This document shows positions 6,654-15,631 of a DNA stretch of 64,000 nucleotides, in pieces. The translations under genes were made by a program, and so were the position numbers. Every line of letters starts with the position of its first letter. Position 1 is the first letter of the stretch. This DNA is from Marinobacter sp. X15-166B (GTDB lineage: Bacteria; Pseudomonadota; Gammaproteobacteria; Pseudomonadales; Oleiphilaceae), in assembly GCF_001752365.1 (NCBI RefSeq), contig NZ_MEIY01000001.1, positions 765,012 through 829,011 on the forward strand. Reading direction: 5' to 3'. The notes beneath the pieces were generated by a model, which was not told the origin of the DNA, did not search any database, and worked only from the letters and a program-made list of their open reading frames with translations.

Positions 6654-9404
6654 TCACCACACCGGCTCGCTGATGCGGGTTGCCAGCCAGCGCTCCAGCT
6701 CCGGCAGCGCCAACGGCCGCGCATAGAGGTAACCCTGCACCAGGTCGCAGCGGTGGACCCGCAGAAACTGCTCGTCGCCCGGGGTTTCCACGCCCTCCGC
6801 CACCACGCGCATACCCAGTTCGTGCGCCATGTTGATGGTGGAACGGACGATGACCTGATTGGCAGGCGACTGCTGGATCCCGGTCACGAACGAACGGTCA
6901 ATCTTGAGCACCGAGGCACGGATACTCTGCAGATAGGCAAGGGAGGAATACCCCGTCCCGTAATCGTCGATGGCAAGTGTCGCCCCGCTGTCCACCAGCT
7001 CGTCAAACAGTGCCAGCGCGCGGTTTTCGTTACCCAGCAGTGCGGTTTCGGTAATTTCACACTCAATTGAATAATAGCCACGGCTTGAGCGCAGCAGATC
7101 TTTCAGGCCGGCAATGAAATTGCGGTCCTGGAACAGGCGCGGAGACAGGTTCAGGGCGATGTTGCGGGGCCAGCCCTTTTGCTGCCAATGCGCCTCCTGG
7201 GCGAGCAGGGTTTCCACCACCCAGCGGGTCAGTGGCGCGATTTGGCGGGAGTTTTCGGCCACCGCGATCAGCTGGTCAACGGACACCATCTCGCCATCAT
7301 TGCGCGGCCAGCGCAGCAGCGCTTCGCAACCGACCGGGGTGAGGGTTTCAAGGTCCAGTTTGGGCTGATACAACAGCTGGAAAGCATCGCTGTTGATATG
7401 GCTGCGTATGGCCGGCACCAGTTCGAGCCGGCGCATGGCCGCCTGGCTGTCGCTCTGGCTGTAGCAACGCACCGCAACACCCTCCTGTTTGGCCAGCCGC
7501 GTGGCATCCAGGGCCTGACGCAGCAGGGTTTCCGCCTGTGCCGGCGCGCTGTCATGGTGTTCATAGTCCGCCACCCCGGCGGTTGCCGACACCTGTACCG
7601 AGGCGCCCACATTGGCGTCCAACGTATGCGGGCGTTCTATTTCTTCCAGCAGGCGCTCACACACCCGCTGGCCACCGGCGGCAAATTTCTGGCCCGCCAA
7701 CCACAGCGCAAAGCCATCGCCACCAATACGGGCACAAGGCCCCAGCGCAGCGACGTACACTGCAATACGCTGCGCCACCGTTTTCAGTAACTGATCCCCC
7801 GCGACGTGCCCGTAGGTGTCGTTCACCTCTCTGAAATAATCAATATCCACACAAATCAGGCAGCCGGAAGGGTGGTATTGCAGGGAGTCGACGACCCGCT
7901 CAAAAAACGCAGAGCGGTTTAACAGACCGGTGAGACCGTCGTAGGTGGCGCGGTATTCCAGCTCCTGTTCCCGCGCCACCCGCTCGCTTAAATCGCGCAG
8001 CACCACGGTGAAGATCGCCTGCCCGGACGTGGCCACCCGACTGACCGTGGCCTGCACCGGAATGCGCAGTCCCGAACGGGTCACCAGCTGGGTATCAAAT
8101 GGGGTGCTGGGTAGCCTCAGCACCCCCTGGCGGGCTTCCGGCAGACAGTCGCTGAGCGGAGAGTTACACATGGCCGCTTCGGACATATCGCACAGCGTCA
8201 GGATTGCCTGATTGGCCTTGGTGATCACCCCATCAGCGTCCACACACAGAATGTAGTCGTTGGTGGTGGCGACGATGCGGTCCAGCAAGGCTTCGTTATC
8301 CCGCAGACTGATTTGCAGCCAGAGACGCTCCAGCGTTGCCGTGTCGAGCCGGGCAAGGTTGATCGCCACATACACCAGCCCGCACAAGAGCACCGGATTG
8401 AACACATACACAATCAGACCCGCGCCCTGATAGGCCCAGACGAACAGACCGACCGAGCATAAAACGAACAGGCCCAGCACCTGCAAGCCTCGCCACCAGC
8501 TGCACCGACTGAACACCAGGGTGGCGCCGAGCCAGAACAACGCCAGGCTGAAGACCGCCGCCATCGGCGTGAGCGCATGCAGGCCGCCGTTGCGCAGTGT
8601 TTGCGCCCCCAGCGCCTGAATCACCGCACCCGGCAAGACCTGATGAACGGGGGTGGCCAGCATGTCACCCAGCTCAATGGCGGTTGCTCCGATGATGACA
8701 TCCCGGCCGTGCAGTTTGTGCGCGGGCACACGACCTTCAAGCAGATCAATAAAGCGGATGTAATGGAACGATGCCGGGGAAATGCTGTAGTCAACCCAGG
8801 TGCCGGCGTCGCTGTGCCCCGCCAACGCATTCCAGGCGCCCCGATAGAATCCTTCTTGCCAACGAAAACCCACCGACAGAAACCGCACCAGACCGTCCTG
8901 CTCCGGCTGCATGTTCACGGCGACCAGCTCCGCGCCGCCGCTCAAATGGGACAAGGGGCGCCGTATCATCAACTCCCCATCGCCGTGGCTGCGACGTTGA
9001 ACAAACACCGGAAGGTAGGTAGGCACGGTTGCGGCCACCGAGCGGATCGCCTCTTCCAACTCCGCGTCCCCGCCAAGGGTGGAAACTGCGCTGAAATCCA
9101 CGTCCACCATCAACGACCGGATCCCCGCCTGATCGAGGGCGGTGATCGCCGCTGCAAACACACTCCGGGGCCATGGCCACTGCCCCACCGTCTCGATACT
9201 GGTGGAATCTATTTCGAGAATGAGCAGGTTACTGGGTTGCTCCTTGATGAGCAGAGCGACAATCTGGTCACGGAATCCCGCTTCCGGACGCTCCAGTAGA
9301 TTCGTCCCGTACAACAGGGCAAAAACCAGGGCCGCCAGTAAGGCAGCCACACTGATTTTGCTCACCGGACGGCGCTTGAACAGGCGCACTGTCGCAGCGG
9401 GCAT
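6654..9404 (-). CDS. CHASE2-PAS-GGDEF-EAL signalling protein
   Basis: 916 residues from the ATG at 9404, 4 nt after the FecR-type gene stop; a longer frame from 9497 would run into that gene. Order: one N-terminal membrane segment (about 15-33), a periplasmic CHASE2 sensor (about 40-280), three membrane segments (about 285-375), a PAS domain, GGDEF, then EAL. The cyclase signature is GGDGF instead of GGDEF, so synthesis of c-di-GMP is doubtful. The phosphodiesterase part keeps CEALLRW, NLSP, ITET, DDYGTGYSS, KIDRSF and AEGVET, so c-di-GMP hydrolysis looks intact. It is probably co-transcribed with the FecR-domain gene. CHASE2 and FecR domains are often neighbours and may sense envelope signals together. 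Confidence 0.93.
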   Translation of the reverse strand: MPAATVRLFKRRPVSKISVAALLAALVFALLYGTNLLERPEAGFRDQIVALLIKEQPSNLLILEIDSTSIETVGQWPWPRSVFAAAITALDQAGIRSLMVDVDFSAVSTLGGDAELEEAIRSVAATVPTYLPVFVQRRSHGDGELMIRRPLSHLSGGAELVAVNMQPEQDGLVRFLSVGFRWQEGFYRGAWNALAGHSDAGTWVDYSISPASFHYIRFIDLLEGRVPAHKLHGRDVIIGATAIELGDMLATPVHQVLPGAVIQALGAQTLRNGGLHALTPMAAVFSLALFWLGATLVFSRCSWWRGLQVLGLFVLCSVGLFVWAYQGAGLIVYVFNPVLLCGLVYVAINLARLDTATLERLWLQISLRDNEALLDRIVATTNDYILCVDADGVITKANQAILTLCDMSEAAMCNSPLSDCLPEARQGVLRLPSTPFDTQLVTRSGLRIPVQATVSRVATSGQAIFTVVLRDLSERVAREQELEYRATYDGLTGLLNRSAFFERVVDSLQYHPSGCLICVDIDYFREVNDTYGHVAGDQLLKTVAQRIAVYVAALGPCARIGGDGFALWLAGQKFAAGGQRVCERLLEEIERPHTLDANVGASVQVSATAGVADYEHHDSAPAQAETLLRQALDATRLAKQEGVAVRCYSQSDSQAAMRRLELVPAIRSHINSDAFQLLYQPKLDLETLTPVGCEALLRWPRNDGEMVSVDQLIAVAENSRQIAPLTRWVVETLLAQEAHWQQKGWPRNIALNLSPRLFQDRNFIAGLKDLLRSSRGYYSIECEITETALLGNENRALALFDELVDSGATLAIDDYGTGYSSLAYLQSIRASVLKIDRSFVTGIQQSPANQVIVRSTINMAHELGMRVVAEGVETPGDEQFLRVHRCDLVQGYLYARPLALPELERWLATRISEPVW

Positions 9405-9408
9405 GCCC

Positions 9409-10557
9409 TTAATCTGAACCCAGACCGAGACCAAGGCCCAGGCCGATTCCGACACCCAGGCCGTCACCCACACCGAGGTCGATGCCCACACCGGCATCCG
9501 GATCGGTACCCGCGCCGATATTCAACCCGGCATCTACCCCCAGGTCATCACCCAATCCAGCGTTCAAACCAACATCCGCGCCCAGATCGTCACCCAGACC
9601 AACGTTCAATCCGGCATCTGCACCCAGGTCGTCGCCCAGACCAACGCTCAACCCGGCATCCACACCCAGATCGTCGCCCAGACCAACGTTCAACCCGGCA
9701 TCCACACCCAGGTCGTCGCCCAGACCAACGTTCAACCCGGCATCCACACCCAGGCCATCACCCCCACCCAGACCCAGACCGACTTCCGCCCCGAGACCGT
9801 CGCCCAGACCCAGGTTCAGGTCCGCCTTGGCCCCCAGATCGCTGTCTACGCCCACGCCCAACCCGGCTCCGGTTACGGCCACCAGACCATTGTCAACACC
9901 GGTATGCACATGCGCTCCGATGGGTTGCAAAAGTTCCGTCTGCGAAGCGGACTGAGCCGCCAGCCTGGCTCCACCGCTCTGGAAGTAGCGCAGTCCCGCC
10001 TGCTCGGCGCCGGCGCCGGCCACATCGCCGGGGGCGAGCAGGCGCGTCTGTCCGGTAGCAAGGTCGCGCACTTCCAGCGCTCCCTCGGTGAGCGTCACCG
10101 TGGTTGAGGTTTCGGTGGACACGACCACGAAACGGGTGCCCTTCACGGTCGAGACCAGGAACGGGGTTTCCACGCTGAATTGATCCGGCTGACGCTCAAT
10201 CCGGTAAAACACCGTGCCGATCCATTGTTTTACCCGGGTAACCAGTCCGCCCGCGTCAGGAGCCTTGGCGTGTAAGGCAATGTGGGCTCCGCTTTTCAGT
10301 TCGAACTCTGAGCCGGCCTGCGCCAGGGTCCCCTCACCGTCCGCCAGCGCCTGAAACTCGACCGGTACGGCAACGGACATTCCCGCCTCTGCCGCTTGCC
10401 AGGGCTGGTCGGCGTTACCACGATACTGCACCGTCCCGGTCATCTGGGCCACGCGCACCGGTTCGGCCGCCATCGACACGCAGGCCAGCAGCAGCACCGC
10501 CAGGCCCAGAAAAGTGCGACAGGATTTGCTGTTGGTTAATCCATTAATCAAGCGCAT
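9409..10557 (-). CDS. FecR-domain protein with C-terminal Gly/Asp-rich repeats
   Basis: 382 residues behind a GAGGA site. A signal peptide (about 1-31, cleavage near SMAA/EP) leads into a FecR domain (about 60-200, including VSTVKGTRFVV and LTEGALEV). From residue 239 to the end the protein is a run of 14-residue units of the type DDLGVDAGLNVGLG. FecR domains are periplasmic and usually transmit or bind signals; the repeat tail is low-complexity, acidic and Gly-rich, more like an exported or surface fibre. The gene is followed by the CHASE2 protein and is divergent from a TpsB-like barrel. The barrel may export or anchor this protein, which is inference. Confidence 0.85.
   Translation of the reverse strand: MRLINGLTNSKSCRTFLGLAVLLLACVSMAAEPVRVAQMTGTVQYRGNADQPWQAAEAGMSVAVPVEFQALADGEGTLAQAGSEFELKSGAHIALHAKAPDAGGLVTRVKQWIGTVFYRIERQPDQFSVETPFLVSTVKGTRFVVVSTETSTTVTLTEGALEVRDLATGQTRLLAPGDVAGAGAEQAGLRYFQSGGARLAAQSASQTELLQPIGAHVHTGVDNGLVAVTGAGLGVGVDSDLGAKADLNLGLGDGLGAEVGLGLGGGDGLGVDAGLNVGLGDDLGVDAGLNVGLGDDLGVDAGLSVGLGDDLGADAGLNVGLGDDLGADVGLNAGLGDDLGVDAGLNIGAGTDPDAGVGIDLGVGDGLGVGIGLGLGLGLGSD
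9412..9843 (-). repeat. 42-bp tandem repeats encoding DDLGVDAGLNVGLG-type units
   Basis: About ten in-frame 42-bp units. The central six are nearly identical at the protein level (changes such as V/A and N/S), while the outer ones are degenerate. Near-identity suggests ongoing expansion and contraction by slippage or recombination, so copy number may vary between strains. Confidence 0.9.
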
Positions 10558-10671
10558 TTTTTTATCCTCGTTGCTACAGTCATAGCACTTTTTTGCAGGC
10601 CTTCCGGTGCCGCTTACACTTCACCACAAAACTTTACATACCGAAACACGCGATGGCGCTAACCTCAACCC
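10558..10671. promoter_or_regulatory. Divergent intergenic region between FecR-type and TpsB-like genes
   Basis: A 114-bp spacer that must drive both divergent units. I see the GAGGA site of the leftward gene but no boxes I would assign with confidence. Confidence 0.35.
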
Positions 10672-12210
10672 ATGGTTACCCGCACAACTATAACAACAGC
10701 GCGCGCAAACGCACTGAACTGGTTCACTTTATTCATGGCGCTCTCCCTGCCGGCAGGTTACGCTTCGGCGGGGGAGCGCGCCCTGGCGGCGGTCTTGTTC
10801 GAGGGCGTTTCGGCCTTTGACGCCGAGCAGCTGTTTCCGCTGTATGCCGACCGGCTCGGCCAGGCACCCACCCTGCCAGTACGGATTCAGCTGCGCGACC
10901 GCACACGGGACTATTACCTCAGTCAGGGATACCTTGCCCCGGCGGTCAGGGTCGCGCCCCACCCGGCTGGTGATGACATCCTGGTGGTGATGGTTGCAGA
11001 ACCCCGGATTACCGATACGCGGGTCAACGGCGGCGGGTTCCGACAGCAGGCCTCTGTGCGGGAACGCGTTCAGCCGCTGTTGGGACACGCTCCCATATCC
11101 ACCCGGACCATCGACCGGTTTATCCAGGGACTGGCACACACCCTGGGCGCAGGCCTTGAGATCGACACCGAAGAGTTGTCTCCGGGTCGCCACCGCCTGT
11201 CCGTGGCAATCGTGCCGCGGCTCGGGGGCGAACTGACCTACAGTGCCGAAGGCGGTCAACAACTCGGGCAGCATCTGGTGGCCGGCCGCATCCGCCTGTA
11301 CAGCCCCGGAGGGGGCCTGGATGAGGTCTATCTGGCCGGTCTCCACACCCTCGAATCGGCGGGTTACCGCTCTGTTGGTGCAGGGGTGTCCCTGTCCCCC
11401 AATGGCGCCAACACCCTGTACGCCGACATTGACGTCTCCCGAGCGGTGCCCCAGGACACCACCAGCCCGAGCCGGGTCTACCGCCGCCTTTGGTCCCGCC
11501 TCCGGTGGCGCCACCAGGTGATCGACGCCAGCACTCGCGCGCTGGTGTTTGACAGCAGTGTCACCCTGCGCGACTACACCCGCGAACGGGGAAATGAAAC
11601 CGAAGTGGACGAACGGTTGCGCATGGCGGAGGCCGGGGTGTTGGCGTCCGTGCAGCACGGCAGTGGCACCTCCCGCCTGGGGATTGCCGGACTCATAGGA
11701 GTGGATGCCTTCGGTGCGGGCCGGCGCGACAGCCGCACCAACGAACCCATTGACCTGGCATTCCAGCTGATCAGTGCGCAATACACGCTGTGGCAGCCTC
11801 TGCCCGTCGGCTTTTCCATGAGACTGGACATCGCCGGCCAATACTCCGGCGACAACCTGCCCTACTCACAACGATTTTCGGCCGGCGGTACGCGCTTAAC
11901 CAACGCATATGAACCGGGCGAACTCAGTGGCGACTCGGGCATTGGCACCAAACTGGAGCTCCGCCGGGGGTTCAGTGATGATCGCTGGCTACCCGGCGCC
12001 CGCTGGGTGCCCTACGTTTACTACGGTATTGCCAGCACCGACGTAAACGTCAGTGATGAACGCGCTTCGGCAGCGGCGTCCGGGTTGGGCGTGCGGCTGC
12101 TCACCCGGCAGTTCGCCTCCTACATCGAATTCGGCAAGCCGCTGACCACAGGCTCCGAATACCGCGACAAACTGCCGCGATTGACGGGGCGATTGACCGT
12201 CTACTTTTGA
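10672..12210 (+). CDS. ShlB/FhaC/HecB-type outer-membrane transporter (TpsB-like)
   Basis: 512 residues with a signal peptide (about 1-33, ending AGYASAGE). Residues about 36-110 fit a POTRA-like domain (VLFEGVSAFDAEQLFPLY..., YYLSQGYLAPAVRV) and a second segment (about 110-180) fits another. The rest is strand-rich and ends in Phe, as outer-membrane barrels do, with a ShlB-like C-terminus (ASYIEFGKPL). TpsB proteins secrete a large beta-helical TpsA partner, but no TpsA gene is in the window. The nearest secreted candidate is the repeat-tailed FecR protein transcribed divergently. Family assignment is good; the cargo is inference. Confidence 0.82.
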   Translation: MVTRTTITTARANALNWFTLFMALSLPAGYASAGERALAAVLFEGVSAFDAEQLFPLYADRLGQAPTLPVRIQLRDRTRDYYLSQGYLAPAVRVAPHPAGDDILVVMVAEPRITDTRVNGGGFRQQASVRERVQPLLGHAPISTRTIDRFIQGLAHTLGAGLEIDTEELSPGRHRLSVAIVPRLGGELTYSAEGGQQLGQHLVAGRIRLYSPGGGLDEVYLAGLHTLESAGYRSVGAGVSLSPNGANTLYADIDVSRAVPQDTTSPSRVYRRLWSRLRWRHQVIDASTRALVFDSSVTLRDYTRERGNETEVDERLRMAEAGVLASVQHGSGTSRLGIAGLIGVDAFGAGRRDSRTNEPIDLAFQLISAQYTLWQPLPVGFSMRLDIAGQYSGDNLPYSQRFSAGGTRLTNAYEPGELSGDSGIGTKLELRRGFSDDRWLPGARWVPYVYYGIASTDVNVSDERASAAASGLGVRLLTRQFASYIEFGKPLTTGSEYRDKLPRLTGRLTVYF

Positions 12211-12257
12211 CCGTCACCCGCTCACGCGCCAACCCCGCACCCGGTGGGGCGAGGCGC

Positions 12258-12929
12258 CTAATCCGGAGGATCCGCCCGTTCAGCGCTGGTGGTGTTGACC
12301 CGGAACCAGCCCGCGATGGCGTAGCGGTCGCGTTTGGCGGGCAAAACTTCATGGGGAAAGTCTTCACTCAGAAAAGTCACCAGGGTCCCCATGCTGGGGG
12401 TGACTTTGAGCAGCTGCTGCCCACGCTCACCGTGATACAGCGCCAGTTCGCCGCCATCGTCGGGCATCCAGTCGGGATTTAAATACAGCACCACCGACAA
12501 CACCCGGTTCGACTGCCCTTTGAAGGCATCCAGATGTTTCTTGTAGAAATCACCCGGGGCGTAATGTGAAAAGTGACTCTCAAAGGAAAACAAACCAAGA
12601 AACAAGCGGCGGTTGAGATACTGCTGCAGCGCTGCCGTCCAATTCAGCCAGCGCGCACCGGCGGGTGTGTCCCCTTCGATCCAGCTGGTGGCGTCGCTGC
12701 GGACAAAACTGTTGATGGCATGGGCGTGCTGTCGCCCTACCCCGGCGGGATCAAATTCGTGCGCAGGCATGCTACGCAGTTGTTGCCACAGTGCGTCCAG
12801 CACATCCGTGGGCACGGCGTTGGGTTGAATGCTGTAGCCTTTTTCCCACACATCCGCCGCTATGGCCTCAAAAACGTGGCTGCTATTGCCCTCTCCACGA
12901 TCATCTTCGAATCGTTCCAATGCACCCAT
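12258..12929 (-). CDS. 2OG-Fe(II) oxygenase (prolyl 4-hydroxylase-like)
   Basis: 223 residues from the ATG at 12929, chosen because of the strong GAGGAGAAGGGA upstream; the frame is open back to 13037. A jelly-roll oxygenase: the facial triad appears as H-L-D (KKHLDAF) and distal H (FPHEV), with the 2-oxoglutarate-binding Arg/Trp region in DRYAIAGWFR. The substrate is unknown; relatives hydroxylate proteins or small metabolites. It is divergent from the metallo-hydrolase gene, about 165 bp away. Confidence 0.9.
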   Translation of the reverse strand: MGALERFEDDRGEGNSSHVFEAIAADVWEKGYSIQPNAVPTDVLDALWQQLRSMPAHEFDPAGVGRQHAHAINSFVRSDATSWIEGDTPAGARWLNWTAALQQYLNRRLFLGLFSFESHFSHYAPGDFYKKHLDAFKGQSNRVLSVVLYLNPDWMPDDGGELALYHGERGQQLLKVTPSMGTLVTFLSEDFPHEVLPAKRDRYAIAGWFRVNTTSAERADPPD

Positions 12930-13093
12930 ATTTCCCTTCTCCTCACTGAAGTCGCTCAACGTTTTGGTACGTATCCCGAGCGGCTCTCTGACGGGCGTCC
13001 TTACCCGGCTGATCCTGGAGCCTTCGCAAACATGCACCAGTCAAGCTACCATGTCCGCCTACATTTGAGAATTAAATGGAGCCATGAGCCACC

Positions 13094-13735
13094 ATGCAGT
13101 ACCGCATCATCCCGGTCACCCCCTTTCAGCAGAACTGTTCTTTGATCTGGTGCACACGCACCAATGAAGCGGCGGTCGTGGACCCCGGCGGTGATTTGCA
13201 TCTGGTGAACGCCGCCATTGCGGACGCCGGCGTCACGGTGACCAAGATACTGCTGACCCATGGCCATTTGGACCATGTGGGCGGCACCGCGGAACTGGCG
13301 CGCACCTTGGAAGTGCCCGTTGAGGGACCCCACCGGGACGATCTGTTCTGGATTCAGGCCCTGCCGCAACAAGCGCAGATGTTCGGGCTGCCCACCCCGG
13401 AAATGTTTACCCCGGATCGCTGGCTGGGCGACGATGACCGGGTCAGTGTGGGCGATCTGCAACTGCAGGTGATCCACGCCCCCGGACATACGCCGGGGCA
13501 CGTGGTGTTTTATCATCAGCCAAGTGAACTGGCGCTGGTGGGGGACGTATTGTTTCAGGGGGCCATCGGCCGCACCGACTTCCCCAAAGGGGATTACGAC
13601 ACGCTGATCCGCACTATCCGCGGCAAACTGTTTCCTCTGGGAGATGCGGTGCGGTTTGTTCCCGGTCACGGCCCCATGTCCAGCTTTGGCAACGAACGCG
13701 CCAGCAACCCGTTTGTGTCGGATCACCGGGGCTGA
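13094..13735 (+). CDS. Metallo-beta-lactamase-fold hydrolase, glyoxalase II-like (YcbL/GloC type)
   Basis: 213 residues, ATG start. The metal-binding motif T-H-G-H-L-D-H-V-G-G is near residue 55, followed by H-A-P-G-H-T-P-G-H, G-D-V-L-F and a terminal P-G-H-G-P, all seven ligands expected for the family. The short length and missing C-terminal helical domain place it with type II glyoxalases (YcbL/GloC), which hydrolyse S-lactoylglutathione, rather than classical GloB. The enzyme is cytosolic. The exact thioester substrate is not proven. Confidence 0.88.
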   Translation: MQYRIIPVTPFQQNCSLIWCTRTNEAAVVDPGGDLHLVNAAIADAGVTVTKILLTHGHLDHVGGTAELARTLEVPVEGPHRDDLFWIQALPQQAQMFGLPTPEMFTPDRWLGDDDRVSVGDLQLQVIHAPGHTPGHVVFYHQPSELALVGDVLFQGAIGRTDFPKGDYDTLIRTIRGKLFPLGDAVRFVPGHGPMSSFGNERASNPFVSDHRG

Positions 13736-13754
13736 CGAGCGTCCACACAGCTGG

Positions 13755-14306
13755 TCAGAGCGAGGCGGCCGACCGCGCCGCCTGGTCGTACAAACCGGAT
13801 ATGCTGCGCAACAGGGCAGCAATATCGCCCAGTTCACCGCTGGCAAACCCCAGGGTTTTCAGCGAGTCTACCAGACAGTTCTCACGCACCTCGCTGTAGT
13901 TGCGGCAATGCTCAGCACCTTTGTCGGTGATGGAATAGAAGGTTTCCTTGCCGCGTTTTTCCGACTGTACCAGCCCTTGCTTGATCAGTTTTTTTAACGA
14001 ATAGGTGACGGTGTGGCTGTCTTCGATGTTCAGCACCAGACAGATATCCGCTGACTTTTTGGCGCGACTGCGGTGGTTGGTGCTGTGCAGCACCAACACA
14101 TCCAGAAAACTCATGTCCGGCATGCCGGCGGCACCGGCACAGCGGACCATCCAGCGATTGAAAGCATTGCCGGCGACAATCAACCCAAACTCCAGTTCGG
14201 ACAGTTCCGTCGAGCGTCCCGAGGCCAGATGCGCCGACGACACGATCGGGCCCACCTTGCGCTTCGGCGCCTCTGCGCCGCTGTGTTCAGACACCTTTTT
14301 GGTCAT
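13755..14306 (-). CDS. Winged-helix (MarR-like) transcriptional regulator
   Basis: 183 residues from the ATG at 14306, which has GGAG 7 nt upstream; a GTG at 14324 would overlap the transporter stop. A disordered N-terminus (about 1-45) is followed by a winged helix (about 60-150) with ADICLVLNIEDSHTVTYSLKKLIKQGLV as the recognition region and a basic wing (EKRGKETFYSIT). It is the last gene of the leftward dctP-dctQ-dctM unit, so it probably controls that transporter and perhaps the divergent pxp genes. The palindromes near 17348-17402 are candidate operators. The ligand is unknown. Confidence 0.82.
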   Translation of the reverse strand: MTKKVSEHSGAEAPKRKVGPIVSSAHLASGRSTELSELEFGLIVAGNAFNRWMVRCAGAAGMPDMSFLDVLVLHSTNHRSRAKKSADICLVLNIEDSHTVTYSLKKLIKQGLVQSEKRGKETFYSITDKGAEHCRNYSEVRENCLVDSLKTLGFASGELGDIAALLRSISGLYDQAARSAASL

Positions 14307-14323
14307 GCAAAGCTCCGTGTGCA

Positions 14324-15628
14324 CTAGCGGCCCATCTGATTGGGCAACACCGTGACAATTTGAGGGAACAGGGTAATCAACACCACCGCCAGCAGAATCA
14401 ACAGGAAGTAGGGTAACGCGGCCCAGGCAATTCGCAGGATGTTCTCCCCGGTCAGGCCCTGGATCACAAACAGGTTAAACCCTACCGGCGGCGTGATCTG
14501 GCTCATCTCCACCACAATCACCAGATAGATCCCGAACCACAGCGGGTCGATCCCGGCGGCCTGGACCATGGGCAGAATGATGGACGTGGTCAGCACCACC
14601 ACCGAAATGCCATCGAGAAAGCAGCCCAGCAGTATAAAAAACAGGGTCAGCGCCAGCAACAGCATGTACGGAGACAGTCCCAGGGTGTTGATCCAGGCGG
14701 CCAGTTCCCGGGGGATGCCGGTGAAGCCCATGGCGCTGGTGAGAAAGCTGGCGCCGACCAGTATAAACGCGATCATGGTGGACGTTTTCACGGTACCCAT
14801 CAATGCGGCGCGGAAAGTCGCCCAGCCCAGGGAACCTGAACGCCACGACAACAGGTGCGCGAGGGCCACACCCACGGCGGCCGATTCGGTGGGCGACGCC
14901 AGCCCAGCGTAGATGGAACCGATCACGCCGACGATCAGCAAGAATACCGGGATCAGGGGTTTGCTGCGTTTGACCTTGGCCGTAAACGACAGACTTTCGG
15001 CTTCACCCCGGGGCGCGCCGTCCGTGTGCAGCAGCGACCAGATCATCACGTAACCGGCAAACAACGCCATCAGCATGATCCCCGGAAGGATGCCGGCCAC
15101 AAACAGCCGGGCGATGGATTGCTCAGTGGCGACGCCATACACAATCAGGATGATGGACGGCGGTATCAGCAGCCCCAGCGTGGCCGAGCCGGCCAGAGTC
15201 CCCAGGATCTGGTTTTTGTTGTACCCGCGACGGGTCAACTCGGGAATCGACATTTTCCCGATGGTGGCCGCAGTGGCCGCCGACGAGCCGGAGATGGCGG
15301 CGAAGATGCCACAACCCACAATATTGGTGTGCAACAGCCGCCCCGGAATCCGGCCCACCCAGGGGGCGATACCGCGGAACATTTCTTCCGACAAGCGCGA
15401 CCGGAACAGCACCTCCCCCATCCAGATAAACATGGGCAGGGCCACCAGTTCCCAGGACACGCTGGCACTGTAGAATGCGGTTGCCAGACTGTCGCCCACC
15501 GGGATCTCGCTGAGAAAATACAGAGCAACACAGCCGATTGCGGTCAGTGAGAACGCCACCCACAGGCCTGCCCCCAAAAAGACCAGCAGCACCAGCAACA
15601 ACGCGGCACTCATCCAGATCATTTCCAT
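14324..15628 (-). CDS. TRAP transporter large permease (DctM)
   Basis: 434 residues with about twelve predicted membrane segments, the usual length of DctM. Typical features include the N-terminal FLGAGLWVAFSLT region, SGSSAATAATIGKM and the C-terminal QITPPVGFNLFVIQG. It forms the ion-coupled channel that moves the substrate delivered by DctP. It starts 3 nt downstream of the dctQ stop and ends touching the regulator gene, so the four genes form one unit. Confidence 0.93.
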   Translation of the reverse strand: MEMIWMSAALLLVLLVFLGAGLWVAFSLTAIGCVALYFLSEIPVGDSLATAFYSASVSWELVALPMFIWMGEVLFRSRLSEEMFRGIAPWVGRIPGRLLHTNIVGCGIFAAISGSSAATAATIGKMSIPELTRRGYNKNQILGTLAGSATLGLLIPPSIILIVYGVATEQSIARLFVAGILPGIMLMALFAGYVMIWSLLHTDGAPRGEAESLSFTAKVKRSKPLIPVFLLIVGVIGSIYAGLASPTESAAVGVALAHLLSWRSGSLGWATFRAALMGTVKTSTMIAFILVGASFLTSAMGFTGIPRELAAWINTLGLSPYMLLLALTLFFILLGCFLDGISVVVLTTSIILPMVQAAGIDPLWFGIYLVIVVEMSQITPPVGFNLFVIQGLTGENILRIAWAALPYFLLILLAVVLITLFPQIVTVLPNQMGR

Positions 15629-15631
15629 GGG

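Noticed and set aside
6479..6724. An 81-codon leftward frame over the ssrA-like end
   Set aside because: It runs through the T-arm and terminator and into the EAL gene in another frame; such frames are a known annotation artefact of tmRNA/tRNA 3' ends.
9412..9843. CRISPR-like array
   Set aside because: The 42-bp units are contiguous and in frame within a coding sequence, with no unique spacers.
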